The notes: generated from the sequence alone by a model not told the origin. 64,000 nucleotides of DNA from Rhodospirillaceae bacterium bin65 (GCA_002238725.1 MPMX01000008.1:1-64000); one strand, 5' to 3'. Positions 39,076 to 47,480 are shown, numbered from the stretch's first letter. Numbers and translations: made by a program.

Positions 39076-40032
39076 ATGACACATCCTGAGACCTTGGCGC
39101 CGGGCGGCAAAATTGCCCTGCTCGATGGCGGCGTCGGGCAGGAGTTGCACCGGCGCAGCGCGCGGCCGTCGGCGCCCTTGTGGTCGGCGCAGGTGATGAT
39201 CGACGAACCGGATCTCGTCGAGACCGTTCATCTCGAGTTCATCGAGGCTGGCGCGCGGATTGTTACGTTGAACAGCTACTCGGCGACTCCGCACCAACTC
39301 GCCCGCGCCGGCCGGGCCGGAATGTTTGACGCCCTTCAGGAAGCTGCCGTGCGCGCCGCGCAGGCCGCGCGCGACAGGAGCGGGCGAGACGTCCGGGTTG
39401 CCGGCTGCCTGCCACCGCTGACGACGTCGTACCGGCCGGACCTGACGCTGCCCGAAGATGTCTGCCTGGCGGAATACCGCAGGATCGTCTCGGCCCAGGC
39501 GGATCATGTCGACCTGTTCCTGTGCGAGACTCTGTCCACCGTAGCGGAGGCGCGTGTGGCGACGCGGGCGGCGCGCGAGACCGGCAAGACAGTGTGGACC
39601 GGACTCACGGCAGACGATGCAGACGGGAGCGTGCTGCGTTCCGGCGAGCCGGTCGCCGTCGGCGCCCGTGCGGCCCGCGACGCCGGTGCGGCCGCGGTGC
39701 TGGTCAACTGCTCGAGCCCGGAAGCCATCGCCCGGGCGCTGCCGCTTCTGGCAGGTGCCGGTATCCCGTTCGGCGCCTATGCCAACGGCTTCGTGTCCGT
39801 CGAGGCTCTCCAGCCGGGCGGAACCGTCGACGTGCTGGAGGCGCGGTGCGATCTGGGTCCGGCGGCGTATGCACAGCATGCGCTTGCCTGGGCGGCAGCC
39901 GGGGCGACGATTCTCGGCGGCTGCTGCGAAATCGGGCCTGCTCACATTGCAGAACTCACCCGGCAACTGGGCCTGGCGGGCTATGAGGTCGTCGCCGACC
40001 CGGAATTGAACGTGTCGACCCGCCGGGATTAA
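39076..40032 (+). CDS. homocysteine S-methyltransferase family protein
   Basis: This is a 318-residue TIM-barrel protein. LLDGGVGQELHRRS starts the barrel. The zinc-binding cysteines are in VLVNCSSPEAI and ILGGCCEIGPAHIAEL, as in MmuM/BhmT-type methyltransferases. Such enzymes methylate homocysteine with S-methylmethionine, betaine or similar donors. No partner domain for cobalamin is attached. It is a single gene; the donor is unknown, and nothing in the immediate surroundings indicates methionine synthesis. Confidence 0.88.
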   Translation: MTHPETLAPGGKIALLDGGVGQELHRRSARPSAPLWSAQVMIDEPDLVETVHLEFIEAGARIVTLNSYSATPHQLARAGRAGMFDALQEAAVRAAQAARDRSGRDVRVAGCLPPLTTSYRPDLTLPEDVCLAEYRRIVSAQADHVDLFLCETLSTVAEARVATRAARETGKTVWTGLTADDADGSVLRSGEPVAVGARAARDAGAAAVLVNCSSPEAIARALPLLAGAGIPFGAYANGFVSVEALQPGGTVDVLEARCDLGPAAYAQHALAWAAAGATILGGCCEIGPAHIAELTRQLGLAGYEVVADPELNVSTRRD

Positions 40033-40044
40033 TCCGGCGGGTCG
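40016..40044. terminator. hairpin overlapping the end of the methyltransferase gene
   Basis: CGACCCGCCGG and CCGGCGGGTCG form a perfect 11-bp stem around a seven-base loop that contains the stop codon. It separates two convergent genes (the next one ends at 40069 on the minus strand). It lacks a real T run, so it may stop transcription weakly or act as a 3'-end stabiliser. Confidence 0.45.
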
Positions 40045-40068
40045 TTCCTGCGACGCTTCGGGCGCAGT

Positions 40069-40509
40069 TCAGGCCTGGCGCATGGCGCCGTCCGCATCGG
40101 CGTAAGCCACTGCCTGGATCTCGATCAGGAACTCTTCCCTGACCAGACGGTCGACGATCAACAACGTGTTGGGCGGGTACTGCGTGCCGCCGAACAGCTT
40201 CGGAAACAGCTCCGCCCGGATCTTCATGAATGATTCGATATCCTGCGAATGGACGAGGTAGGTCGTGAAGACGACGATGTTGTTGAAACCGAGGCCGCAG
40301 CCCTCGAGGACCGCGCCCAGATTGTTGAGAACCTGGCGCATCTGGGCGTCGAAATCGTTCTTGCCGACGATGCTGCCGTCGAGCCCGACGGACAGCTGGC
40401 CAGCGATGTGCAGCGTCCTGCCGGGAGGTACGCTGGTGGCGTGCGAATAGAGACCTTGGGCGGGGCAGGTGTTCGGTGGGTTCAGGTAAGCGATGGAATC
40501 GGCCGGCAT
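40069..40509 (-). CDS. RidA family protein (reactive intermediate deaminase-like)
   Basis: This is a 146-residue protein of the YjgF/YER057c/UK114 family. Typical blocks are SHATSVPPGRTLHIAGQLSV, DAQMRQVLNNLGAVLEGCGL, and PNTLLIVDRLVREEFLIEIQ. The arginine that archetypal RidA proteins use to bind imines (in a C-terminal CR...VEI pattern) is replaced: the segment reads VDRLVREEFLIEI. It may thus belong to a RidA subgroup with another ligand. It diverges from the dioxygenase gene. Confidence 0.85.
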   Translation of the reverse strand: MPADSIAYLNPPNTCPAQGLYSHATSVPPGRTLHIAGQLSVGLDGSIVGKNDFDAQMRQVLNNLGAVLEGCGLGFNNIVVFTTYLVHSQDIESFMKIRAELFPKLFGGTQYPPNTLLIVDRLVREEFLIEIQAVAYADADGAMRQA

Positions 40510-40645
40510 CGTCGTTTCTTTCAAGACAGAGGAGACGTTGCCCAGCTTAGAGCGGCGGTCCGGAAAATTCGATTCCGATTCCGCTGAAACCTGCAATGCC
40601 CTGCGGGAAAGTGCTTCCTGGCCGAGAATGTGATAGGTAGTGACC

Positions 40646-41284
40646 ATGTCGGATCGCAGCATGACACGGCGAACCGTAGCGGCCGGGCTGGCGGCCGGGA
40701 CCGCAGGTGCGGCGGCGACGCTCTTCTGGTCCGGTGCCCGCTCGACGACCCTGGGCTATGCCTTTCGGGGACCAGCCGCCGACCGCAGCCTCGATCTTGC
40801 ACGGCCGGCAGCGTGCACGCCCGGCACGGCAGGGCAAACGGAAGGGCCGTACTACACGCCGTCCGCGCCGCGCCGCGCCAGCCTGCGCGAACCGGGCGGC
40901 GGCGAGCCGCTGGTCCTGCAGGGGCTGGTGCTGACACCCGACTGCCGCCCCGTGCCCGGCGCGGTCGTCGACCTGTGGCATTGCGACGAGCGTGGCCGAT
41001 ACGACAACAGCGGCTATCGCTACCGCGGCCATCAGTTTACCGATGCTGCCGGCGCCTTCTTCTTCGAGACGATCCGGCCCGGCCACTACACCGGGCGGAC
41101 GCCGCATTTTCATCTCAAGGTGCAGGGCAAGGAAACCCGCTTGCTGACCACCCAGCTCTATTTCCCGGACCTGAGGGATGCCAACCGCCGGGACTTCATC
41201 TATCGCGACGAACTCAGGATGCAGCTCGGTTGGGCCGGCGGTATCTGGCGGGCGCGATTCGATTTCGTGCTGGCCCCGGCCTGA
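40646..41284 (+). CDS. exported intradiol ring-cleavage dioxygenase-like protein
   Basis: This is a 212-residue protein with an N-terminal twin-arginine-like signal (MTRRTVAAGLAAGTAGAAA) and then an intradiol dioxygenase fold. Seen are TEGPYYTP, GAVVDLWHCDERGRYDN, RYRGHQFTDAAGAFFFETI, and the metal region RPGHYTGRTPHFHLKVQG with Tyr and two His. Classical enzymes use two Tyr and two His to hold Fe(III). This points to protocatechuate/catechol-type cleavage, unusually exported, as in several 3,4-dioxygenase-like Tat proteins. ATG at 40646 is seven bases after an AGGT motif. Confidence 0.85.
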   Translation: MSDRSMTRRTVAAGLAAGTAGAAATLFWSGARSTTLGYAFRGPAADRSLDLARPAACTPGTAGQTEGPYYTPSAPRRASLREPGGGEPLVLQGLVLTPDCRPVPGAVVDLWHCDERGRYDNSGYRYRGHQFTDAAGAFFFETIRPGHYTGRTPHFHLKVQGKETRLLTTQLYFPDLRDANRRDFIYRDELRMQLGWAGGIWRARFDFVLAPA

Positions 41285-41367
41285 GACGCAGCGCCGCCAC
41301 GCCAACGCCACAAGTCCAAAATGAGGCGGCGGGCGCGGCCGGCTCCAAGTGAAGGGGAGCGCAGGAA

Positions 41368-41991
41368 TTGGCTGAACCTGGCGCGCTGCGGAATGCCGAA
41401 TCGAACTGCCTGATCGTCTCCTGCCATCCGCTGAAAGACAGCCTGTGCCATCATCTGGTAGGCCGGGTCGAGGCGGGCCTCGAAGCGGGCGGCGTCGCCT
41501 ACGAGCATCTGGACCTTTACGAGCGCGGGTTCGAGGCAGCCCTCACCGCCGCAGAGCGGTCGAGCTATTTCGGCGACTTCGACGGCGGGGCGATCGGCGG
41601 GGAAACGGCTCGGCTGAAACGGATGGAGACGTTGATCCTGGTGTTCCCGACCTGGTGGTTCGGGATGCCAGCGCTGCTCAAGGGATGGTTCGACCGGGTG
41701 TGGGCGCCCGGCGTCGCCTTCGACAACGTGCCCGAAACGGGTGCGATTACGCCGGCGCTGGCCGATCTCAGATACTGTCTGGCGATCACGACGCTGACCT
41801 CGCCTTGGAAGATCGACCGCCTGTTCCTGCGCCAGCCGGTCAAACGGGTCCTGAAGGGCGCCATCCTCAAGGGTTGTGCGCCGCAGGCGGCCTTCGAGAT
41901 GCTGAGCCTCTACGGCGTGGCGGCGCTCGACGAAGCGCGCCTCGAAGGGTTCTGCCGGAAAATCGACCGGGCGGTGGCGCAGGTCAGTTGA
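41368..41991 (+). CDS. NAD(P)H-dependent oxidoreductase, flavodoxin-like fold
   Basis: This is a 207-residue flavoprotein of the MdaB/NQO type: IVSCHPLKDSLCHHLVGR near the start, ILVFPTWWFGMPALLKGWFDRVWAPGVAF (two blocks) in the middle, and a helix-rich end. The enzymes reduce quinones or FMN-linked substrates in the cytoplasm. TTG start at 41368. It lies 80 bases after the dioxygenase gene and could handle a quinone product. Confidence 0.82.
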   Translation: MAEPGALRNAESNCLIVSCHPLKDSLCHHLVGRVEAGLEAGGVAYEHLDLYERGFEAALTAAERSSYFGDFDGGAIGGETARLKRMETLILVFPTWWFGMPALLKGWFDRVWAPGVAFDNVPETGAITPALADLRYCLAITTLTSPWKIDRLFLRQPVKRVLKGAILKGCAPQAAFEMLSLYGVAALDEARLEGFCRKIDRAVAQVS

Positions 41992-42025
41992 GCGCGCGAA
42001 ATTCCCCGGGGTACGAGCCGGCGCC

Positions 42026-42274
42026 TTAGCCCGTAGTTTGGCCGCGGCCGTCGATTTCGGCGTGCATCGCCTTGACCGTGTCGCTTGCCGTGGTCTCGAA
42101 CAGCGCCGGGATGAGGGCGTGGACGAAAGCGGCGGCGCCGGCGCAGAACAGCCGGGCGCCGAAGCGCATGGCGAACGCCATATGCTCCGGATAGGTCTCG
42201 CCGACGCTGGCCGGATGATCGCGGAATGAGCTCAAGAACGTTCGTGTCGGGATGCTTGCTTCCTGCTGGCTCAT
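42026..42274 (-). CDS. DUF6356 family small membrane protein
   Basis: This is an 82-residue protein with one hydrophobic hairpin. The block AMRFGARLFCAGAAAFVHAL and then IPALFETTASDTVKAMHAEI is the recurring pattern of DUF6356 proteins. No function is known. It diverges from the Lrp-type regulator, whose control region it shares. Confidence 0.75.
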   Translation of the reverse strand: MSQQEASIPTRTFLSSFRDHPASVGETYPEHMAFAMRFGARLFCAGAAAFVHALIPALFETTASDTVKAMHAEIDGRGQTTG

Positions 42275-42432
42275 GGTTTTCGCTCTTCTTCCCGCCCGGC
42301 CGTAACCGACGGCAGATCGACCCGACAGGCCGAACGCGGCCCACTATCCTCTGATTCAAAATATCAGGCGTGCCGGAAGAAGATGTCCCAATTATTTTAC
42401 ATTTTCGCGATTTTTTGGGATATCATCCCCTC
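42275..42432. promoter_or_regulatory. divergent control region DUF6356 / Lrp regulator
   Basis: In this 158-base gap, bases ~42350-42428 are AT-rich (ATTCAAAATATCAGG, TTATTTTACATTTTCGCG), which suits binding by the adjacent Lrp-type regulator. I see no clear symmetric operator. Confidence 0.4.
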
Positions 42433-42894
42433 ATGAGCGTCAAACTCGATGAAGCGGACCTGAGAATTCTGCGATGTCTGCAGAGCGATGCGTCGGTCAG
42501 CATGGATGAACTCGCCGCGAAAGCGAACCTGTCCCGCAACGCCTGCTGGCGCCGCGTCAAACAGCTGGAAGAGCGGCAGGTCATCCGCGGGCGCGTCGCC
42601 CTGATCGACCCGGACACGGTCGATCTCGGCCTGTCGGTCTTCGTGATCATCCGCACCAGCGCCCACGAAAAGGACTGGCTCGGCAAGTTCGAGGAGGCGG
42701 TACGGACATTGCCGGAGATCCAGGGCGCCCACCGGATGACCGGCGACATCGACTATGTGCTCCGGCTGCGGGTCCCGAACGTCAAGGGCTACGACCGGTT
42801 CTACAAACGCCTGATCGCGAAAGTCCCGATCTCGGAAATTTCGGCGAGCTTCGTCATGGACGACATCAAGGATACGACGGCGCTGCCGATCTGA
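42433..42894 (+). CDS. Lrp/AsnC family transcriptional regulator
   Basis: This is a 153-residue regulator. A winged helix-turn-helix at 5-60 (LDEADLRILRCLQSDASVSM, AKANLSRNACWRRVKQLEE) is followed by an RAM effector domain (VDLGLSVFVIIRTS, GAHRMTGDIDYVLRLRVPN). It probably senses an amino acid and controls neighbouring genes, possibly itself and the divergent DUF6356 gene. The ATG at 42433 gives the family N-terminus. Confidence 0.9.
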   Translation: MSVKLDEADLRILRCLQSDASVSMDELAAKANLSRNACWRRVKQLEERQVIRGRVALIDPDTVDLGLSVFVIIRTSAHEKDWLGKFEEAVRTLPEIQGAHRMTGDIDYVLRLRVPNVKGYDRFYKRLIAKVPISEISASFVMDDIKDTTALPI

Positions 42895-42971
42895 ACCCGG
42901 ATTACAAGGCTCGGCCCGCGACCGGGCGCGGATTCCGCGTCAGGCTGTTTCGAGCCCGAGACGCGCCGGGC

Positions 42972-43676
42972 TCAGGCCGGCGTGGGCGCCGCGCTCTTCG
43001 CCACCGCTTCCTCCGCCTCCAGCACCTGCTCGAAGGCTTTCAGGAATACCGCCGGGTCCTGGGCGCCGGACACGGCATATTGCCGGTTGACGATGAAACA
43101 GGGCACGCCCTGAATGCCCATTTGCCGGGCCATCAGGTCTTCCTGCTGGATGCGCTCGGCATCCTCGTCGCTTGCGAGATAGGCACGGATCTCGTCTGCA
43201 TCCATTCCGGCGTCGGCGGCGAGTTCGACCAGCGTTTCCAGGTCGCCGATATCGCGACCCTCCATGAAACAGGCCTGGAACAGACGCTCCACGACCGCAT
43301 CCTGCAGGCCGGACCGGCCCGCCGAACCCTCTGCCGCCCGGCCTGCCCGGTCGATCAGGCGGTGCGAATCGAGGGTATTGGGCTGGCGCGCCATGCCGGC
43401 GAAATCGAAGTCGAGCCCGGTCGACGCTCCGGCCTCCCGAATCGCGGAATAAACATGCTCGGCCCGCTCGTCGCCGCCGAACTTGGCGGCCAGATAGGCC
43501 TTCCGGTCCATGCCTTCTGCCGGCATGTCCGGATTGAGCTGAAACGGCCGCCAGCCGACATAGACGTCGAGATCCGGCGGCCGGTGGGCGAGTGCCTCCT
43601 CGAAGCGGCGCTTGCCGACATAGCACCACGGGCAGACCGTGTCGGAGACAATATCGACGGTGATTTTCCGGGTCAT
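42972..43676 (-). CDS. DsbA family oxidoreductase (FrnE-like)
   Basis: This is a 234-residue thioredoxin-fold protein. The active-site motif is CPWC (residues ~15-18: DTVCPWCYVGKRRFEEAL), followed by the inserted helical domain and the cis-proline region GVPCFIVNRQYAVSGAQ. There is no signal peptide, as for FrnE/HCCA isomerase-like cytoplasmic members. The C-terminus is Ala/Glu-rich. Confidence 0.9.
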   Translation of the reverse strand: MTRKITVDIVSDTVCPWCYVGKRRFEEALAHRPPDLDVYVGWRPFQLNPDMPAEGMDRKAYLAAKFGGDERAEHVYSAIREAGASTGLDFDFAGMARQPNTLDSHRLIDRAGRAAEGSAGRSGLQDAVVERLFQACFMEGRDIGDLETLVELAADAGMDADEIRAYLASDEDAERIQQEDLMARQMGIQGVPCFIVNRQYAVSGAQDPAVFLKAFEQVLEAEEAVAKSAAPTPA

Positions 43677-43801
43677 GATCGCTCCTTGGGCATTCCGTTC
43701 GGGTACCCGCCGGCCGCGACGCGGGCCGGCCGGTCAGACGCCGGGCGCCTCAATCCGACAATAGGAACGGCCCCGGCAAAGTCAAAATGCGGCGGGCGGC
43801 A

Positions 43802-44959
43802 TTACCCCTCGTCGAGGCGGATCGTTTCGACACCGCCGTTGCGGACCGTCAGGGCGAGCTGACCATGCTTGAGCGCGAGGGCATCCTCGCCGAACAGGGT
43901 GCGGCGCCAGCCGGCGAGCGCAGGAACGTCCGCCTTGTCGTCGATCGCAATCCGCTCCAGATCGGCCACCGACGCGACGAGTTTCTGCGCGACCCGGCCC
44001 TTCTCGCAGCGTTCCTTCAGCAGCACCTTGAGAAATTCGACGACCGGCGCGGCGCCGGCCGGCAGCTCTTCCCGGATCGCGGCAGCTTGCGGTTCGGGCG
44101 CCGGCCCGTTCAGGCCGCGCTCGACCGCCTTGAGGATGGCCTGCCCGGCCGGACCCTCCGCCAGTCCCTTGGAGACGCCGCGCGTGCGGCCGAGTGCAGC
44201 GATGTTCCGGGGCGCGTTCGCGGCGATGTCGATCAGGGTTTCATCCCGGAATACCCGGTTCCGCGGGATGTTCTTCTGCTGCGCAAAGCTTTCGCGCCAC
44301 GCCGCCACCTGTTTCAGGACTCCGAGATATCGGGGCTTCAGCGAGCGCGACTTGACTCGCTTCCAGGCGTCTTCCGGCGTTGTGACGTAGGCAGTGGCGT
44401 CCTCGAGCGCCGCCATATCCGCGGCGATCCAGTCTTCGCGCCTTGCCGAGCAGATGCGCTCCCGCAGTTGCCGGTAGGCCGTACGCAGATGGGTCACGTC
44501 GGAAAGCGCATAGGAGAGCAGCTTGCCGGTCAGCGGCCGGGCCGCCCAGTCGGCGAAGCGCGCGCCCTTGTCGATCTGCGCCTTGGCCAGCTTGCGCACC
44601 AGTTGTTCGTATCCGACCTGGTCGCCGAAGCCGCACACCATGGCGGCGATCTGCGTGTCGTAGATAGGGGCAGGGGTTCGGCCCGTGAGGTTCACGAAAA
44701 TCTCGATATCCTGCCGGGCGGCGTGGAACACTTTCACGACATCGGGATTCTGCATCAGATTCCAGACCGGCGTAAGGTCCATGCCCGGGGCGAGCGGATC
44801 GATGGCGGCGGCCTCGTCCTCTCCGGCAAGCTGGATCAAGCACAATACCGGCCAGTAGGTTTTTTCGCGGATGAATTCGGTATCGACAGTGACGAACTCT
44901 TCGGCTGCCAGACGGGCGCACAGCGCGGCGACCTGTGCCGGATCGGTAAGGAGGGTCAT
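43802..44959 (-). CDS. rnd: ribonuclease D
   Basis: This is a 385-residue 3'-5' exoribonuclease for tRNA maturation. The DEDD residues are seen in VTVDTEFIREKTYWP (first Asp-Glu), FHAARQDIEIF and the ALSDVTHLRTAYRQL motif. An HRDC domain follows (RDETLIDIAANAPRNIAALG). The ATG at 44959 starts MTLLTDPAQVAALCARL, as in other RNase D proteins. Its start codon overlaps that of the divergent hydrolase gene within CATG, so the leader of each gene lies inside the other. Confidence 0.92.
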   Translation of the reverse strand: MTLLTDPAQVAALCARLAAEEFVTVDTEFIREKTYWPVLCLIQLAGEDEAAAIDPLAPGMDLTPVWNLMQNPDVVKVFHAARQDIEIFVNLTGRTPAPIYDTQIAAMVCGFGDQVGYEQLVRKLAKAQIDKGARFADWAARPLTGKLLSYALSDVTHLRTAYRQLRERICSARREDWIAADMAALEDATAYVTTPEDAWKRVKSRSLKPRYLGVLKQVAAWRESFAQQKNIPRNRVFRDETLIDIAANAPRNIAALGRTRGVSKGLAEGPAGQAILKAVERGLNGPAPEPQAAAIREELPAGAAPVVEFLKVLLKERCEKGRVAQKLVASVADLERIAIDDKADVPALAGWRRTLFGEDALALKHGQLALTVRNGGVETIRLDEG

Positions 44960-46052
44960 GACGGCGGTATACCGGAAGGTGCGCCACAGCGGAACGGCGC
45001 GCTTTGGCCTGCTGATCGCCGGCCTCGCTGTCGGCGCTGCGCAAGGAAGCAGCGCGCAGGCAAACGACTGGTCGCACCTGACTCGGCCGTGGCCCGGCGG
45101 ATCGGGCATCGAAAGTTTCGCGGGCCGGGATATCCGGTTTCCGACCGCCAGCCCGTTTGCGCCCACCGATACGGACAGCGCGGAAGGCGCGACCGGGGTC
45201 GGCACGCTCTACCTGCCGAAATCTACCGGCCCGGGCCGCCGGCCGGCGCGCAGCGTGCCGATCGTCATCCTGCTGCACGGTGCCAGCGGGGTGCGCTACG
45301 CGCGCGAGCATGTCTACGGCCGCCAGTTCGCGGCGATGGGGCTGGCCTCCGTTGCGGTCGACGTCTTCGCTGCCCGAAAGAGCGGTGGCGCCGGATTCGT
45401 GCGCCGGCTGATCGACGTTACAGAAACCATGATGATCGCCGATGCCTTCGCTGCGCTGCGCTGGGTCGTCCGCAAGCATCCCGTCGTCGACCCGCGCCGC
45501 GCCTTCGTCATGGGCTTTTCCTACGGCGGCATGGCGGCGGCCTACATGCTGGACCGCCGCATCACCGGGAAGCTCGGCCGCGGCCTCCGTTTCGCCGGGC
45601 ACATCGCGTTCTACGGCCCGTGCATCGCGCGCTTCGCCAAACCGCGGACGACCGGCGCGCCGCTCCTGATGATGTACGGCACCGCCGACGAACTGATCGA
45701 TCCCGCGCGCTGCCTGGCCTATCTCGACGACATGAAACGCGGCGGCAGCGCCGGCCGGCTGATCGCGATTGAGGGCGCGCCGCACCAGTGGGACGGCGGC
45801 TGGCCGCAATTCCGCATCGGACGGCAGATGCACGGCTGCCGGCTGCGCGTCGAGCCGGACGGCGCGATCCGCGACCTCAACACCGGGCTGGTCATGGCCT
45901 CGCCGGTGCTGCGCATGACCATCCTCGGCCTGTGTGTCGGCGGCCCGCCCTATCTGATCGGCCGGGACGACCGGGCCCGGCGCATCTCCAACCGCGCCGT
46001 CGGCGGCTTCCTGCGCGCAATACTGACGGGCAAAGAGCCGTTCGGGGGATAG
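44958..46052 (+). CDS. exported dienelactone hydrolase / alpha-beta hydrolase family protein
   Basis: This is a 364-residue protein with an N-terminal signal peptide (ARFGLLIAGLAVGAAQGSSA, cut near QA). The hydrolase core has SVPIVILLHGASGVR (oxyanion region), a nucleophile elbow FVMGFSYGGMAAAY (Ser), an Asp in YGTADELIDP and a His in GAPHQWDGG. The elbow with Ser instead of Cys and the long C-terminal extension (about 80 residues after the His) differ from classical dienelactone hydrolase. ATG at 44958 overlaps the minus-strand rnd start. Confidence 0.85.
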   Translation: MTAVYRKVRHSGTARFGLLIAGLAVGAAQGSSAQANDWSHLTRPWPGGSGIESFAGRDIRFPTASPFAPTDTDSAEGATGVGTLYLPKSTGPGRRPARSVPIVILLHGASGVRYAREHVYGRQFAAMGLASVAVDVFAARKSGGAGFVRRLIDVTETMMIADAFAALRWVVRKHPVVDPRRAFVMGFSYGGMAAAYMLDRRITGKLGRGLRFAGHIAFYGPCIARFAKPRTTGAPLLMMYGTADELIDPARCLAYLDDMKRGGSAGRLIAIEGAPHQWDGGWPQFRIGRQMHGCRLRVEPDGAIRDLNTGLVMASPVLRMTILGLCVGGPPYLIGRDDRARRISNRAVGGFLRAILTGKEPFGG

Positions 46053-46139
46053 AAGCGGCTTCACCGCTGTCGCCGCGGCCTGCGGCCGGGACACCCATTC
46101 GCCGGCGTCCTCTCCGGTCGGCGGGCAGGCAGTCGCGCG

Positions 46140-46169
46140 TGTCATGAAATGTCATGAAGTGTCATGTTC
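46140..46169. repeat. three tandem 10-bp repeats TGTCATGAAR
   Basis: TGTCATGAAA, TGTCATGAAG and TGTCATGTTC follow each other without gaps from 46140. The 10-base period places the same bases on one face of the helix, the kind of spacing used by cooperative binding sites. They lie 44 bases before the promoter-like element at 46213. Confidence 0.7.
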
Positions 46170-46212
46170 CGTCGCGACGGGCTCCCGTTTCGCGCCGCCG
46201 TATCCTGACGCT

Positions 46213-46239
46213 TTGACTGGACAGACCGTTCTGTACAAC
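46213..46239. promoter_or_regulatory. promoter-like boxes with embedded TetR-type palindrome
   Basis: TTGACT (46213-46218) and TACAAC (46234-46239) are 15 bases apart. Between them lies ACAGACCGTTCTGT (46221-46234), an inverted repeat with five-base arms ACAGA/TCTGT. A repressor site between -35 and -10 is a standard design for TetR-family control. No regulator or target gene is adjacent. The same AGACCG core occurs in the palindrome at 528-539. Confidence 0.4.
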
Positions 46240-46670
46240 GTGTTTCTCTTGGCGTGACTACGGCCAAGGGCCGAAGGAACACCATACATTGCGGTATTCG
46301 ACCGGGAGGGTCACAAGATATTGCGGTTCGCCAACCGGGGTTTGTGCGCACTTTTTTGTATACAGGGTATATTTTCACATCGTATTTTCCATGCTGGTTT
46401 CTCCATTCCAAACCGTCCCCCAAGGATCGGGCCGGCCCGGACCGCGGCAGACCGCCGTTCGTCCGTTCGCCCAAGACGTGATGATGTTCATATAATGTTC
46501 TCATGCACGGCGTCAAGCTTTTTTGGCGGCGGCTCCGTTCGCGGCGGCCATTGCGATATGAGCAGCTTCAGCGGCCGCTCGGCGCGGAACCGCACCGAGA
46601 TCGGGGAGAAGCCGCGCGGGGTCCTCAGAAGTCTCCGTGACATCGAGAGTTGTAACCGACTCCTGCGCCT

Positions 46671-47480
46671 TTAAACGGGCGCGGGGGAGTCCGCCCACCC
46701 CTCCCACACCAGCGCCAGCACGCGCAGGGGCGAGCCACTGCCCTGCTTGATCTTGAGCGGGGCTGTGAAGAGGACGCTGCCGGTCGGGGGCAGCAGGTCC
46801 AGGTTGGTCAGGCATTGCAGGCCATAGCGGCCGGCGCCGTGGATATAGTAGTGGCACGGGTAGGGCGGGCGCAGATGCATGGCCTGGCCGGCGTCGGTGC
46901 CGATGCACTCGCTGCCGAAGCCCATGACGTCGCGCTCCTCGACCAGGAAGCGCACGGCGTCGGTGTCCGGCCCCGGCGTATGCTGCCCTTCCTCGTCGAA
47001 ATTCTGGTAGGATTCGGGATCCTGCCGCTTCGACCAGTCGGTCCGCATCAGCACCCATGATCGCGGCGGAATCCGGCCGTGCTCCTCCTCCCAGTTGCGC
47101 AGGAAATCGGCCGATAGCAGGAAATCGGCGTTTTGCTCGGCATGCTTCGCGCAATCCACGACGCAGGCCGGCGCAACCATGTTTTCGACCGGCACGGTAT
47201 CCGTGCTGTTGTTGGGCAGGTTGCGGCCGGAGACCCAGTGGATCGGCGCGTCGAAATGGGTGCCGGTGTGCTCGCCGCAGGAGAAGTTGTTCCAGTAGGC
47301 GGCGAGGCCGCGGTCGTCGTAGCGCGACACCTCCTCGAGCCGGAACGGCCAGCACTGGCCCATCTCCGGCGGCAGTTCGATCTGCGGGAAATCGGGCGAG
47401 AGGGTCTGGGTCAGGTCGATCACGCGGATCTTCCGCTCGGATATGCCGCGGACCATGTCCAGCAGGGGGTTGGCGGTCAT
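46671..47480 (-). CDS. cyclase family protein (kynurenine formamidase-like)
   Basis: This is a 269-residue metallohydrolase. The signature is EHTGTHFDAPIHW (HxGTHxDxPxH), which binds zinc or manganese and marks the cyclase/arylformamidase family; the C-terminal KIKQGSGSPLRVLALVWEG fits too. Members hydrolyse N-formylkynurenine, isatin and other amide or lactone bonds. It is the last gene of a minus-strand group with the thiolase-like and DUF35-SDR genes, after a 139-base gap containing a palindrome. Confidence 0.88.
   Translation of the reverse strand: MTANPLLDMVRGISERKIRVIDLTQTLSPDFPQIELPPEMGQCWPFRLEEVSRYDDRGLAAYWNNFSCGEHTGTHFDAPIHWVSGRNLPNNSTDTVPVENMVAPACVVDCAKHAEQNADFLLSADFLRNWEEEHGRIPPRSWVLMRTDWSKRQDPESYQNFDEEGQHTPGPDTDAVRFLVEERDVMGFGSECIGTDAGQAMHLRPPYPCHYYIHGAGRYGLQCLTNLDLLPPTGSVLFTAPLKIKQGSGSPLRVLALVWEGWADSPAPV

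Larger units (their letters stand above)
46053..46670. other. large gap between convergent genes, with promoter-like and repeat elements
   Basis: This is 618 bases between two 3' gene ends, where little regulatory DNA is expected. It holds three 10-bp direct repeats at 46140-46169, a symmetric operator-like site inside promoter-like boxes at 46213-46239, and an AT-rich stretch (about 46350-46400). Frames crossing it show no recognisable protein. A lost gene or an unannotated small RNA is possible. Confidence 0.55.

Noticed and set aside
43787-45772. 661-codon plus-strand frame across rnd and the hydrolase
   Set aside because: It spans two well-supported genes in another frame and has no recognisable domain.
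46142-46516. Possible replication or partition iterons because of tandem repeats
   Set aside because: Only three 10-bp repeats, no DnaA boxes or rep/par genes nearby; a transcription-factor site is simpler.
46321-46674. 117-codon frame between the convergent hydrolase and cyclase genes
   Set aside because: Mixed, cysteine- and arginine-rich composition without a family match; also overlapped by an antisense frame of similar length.
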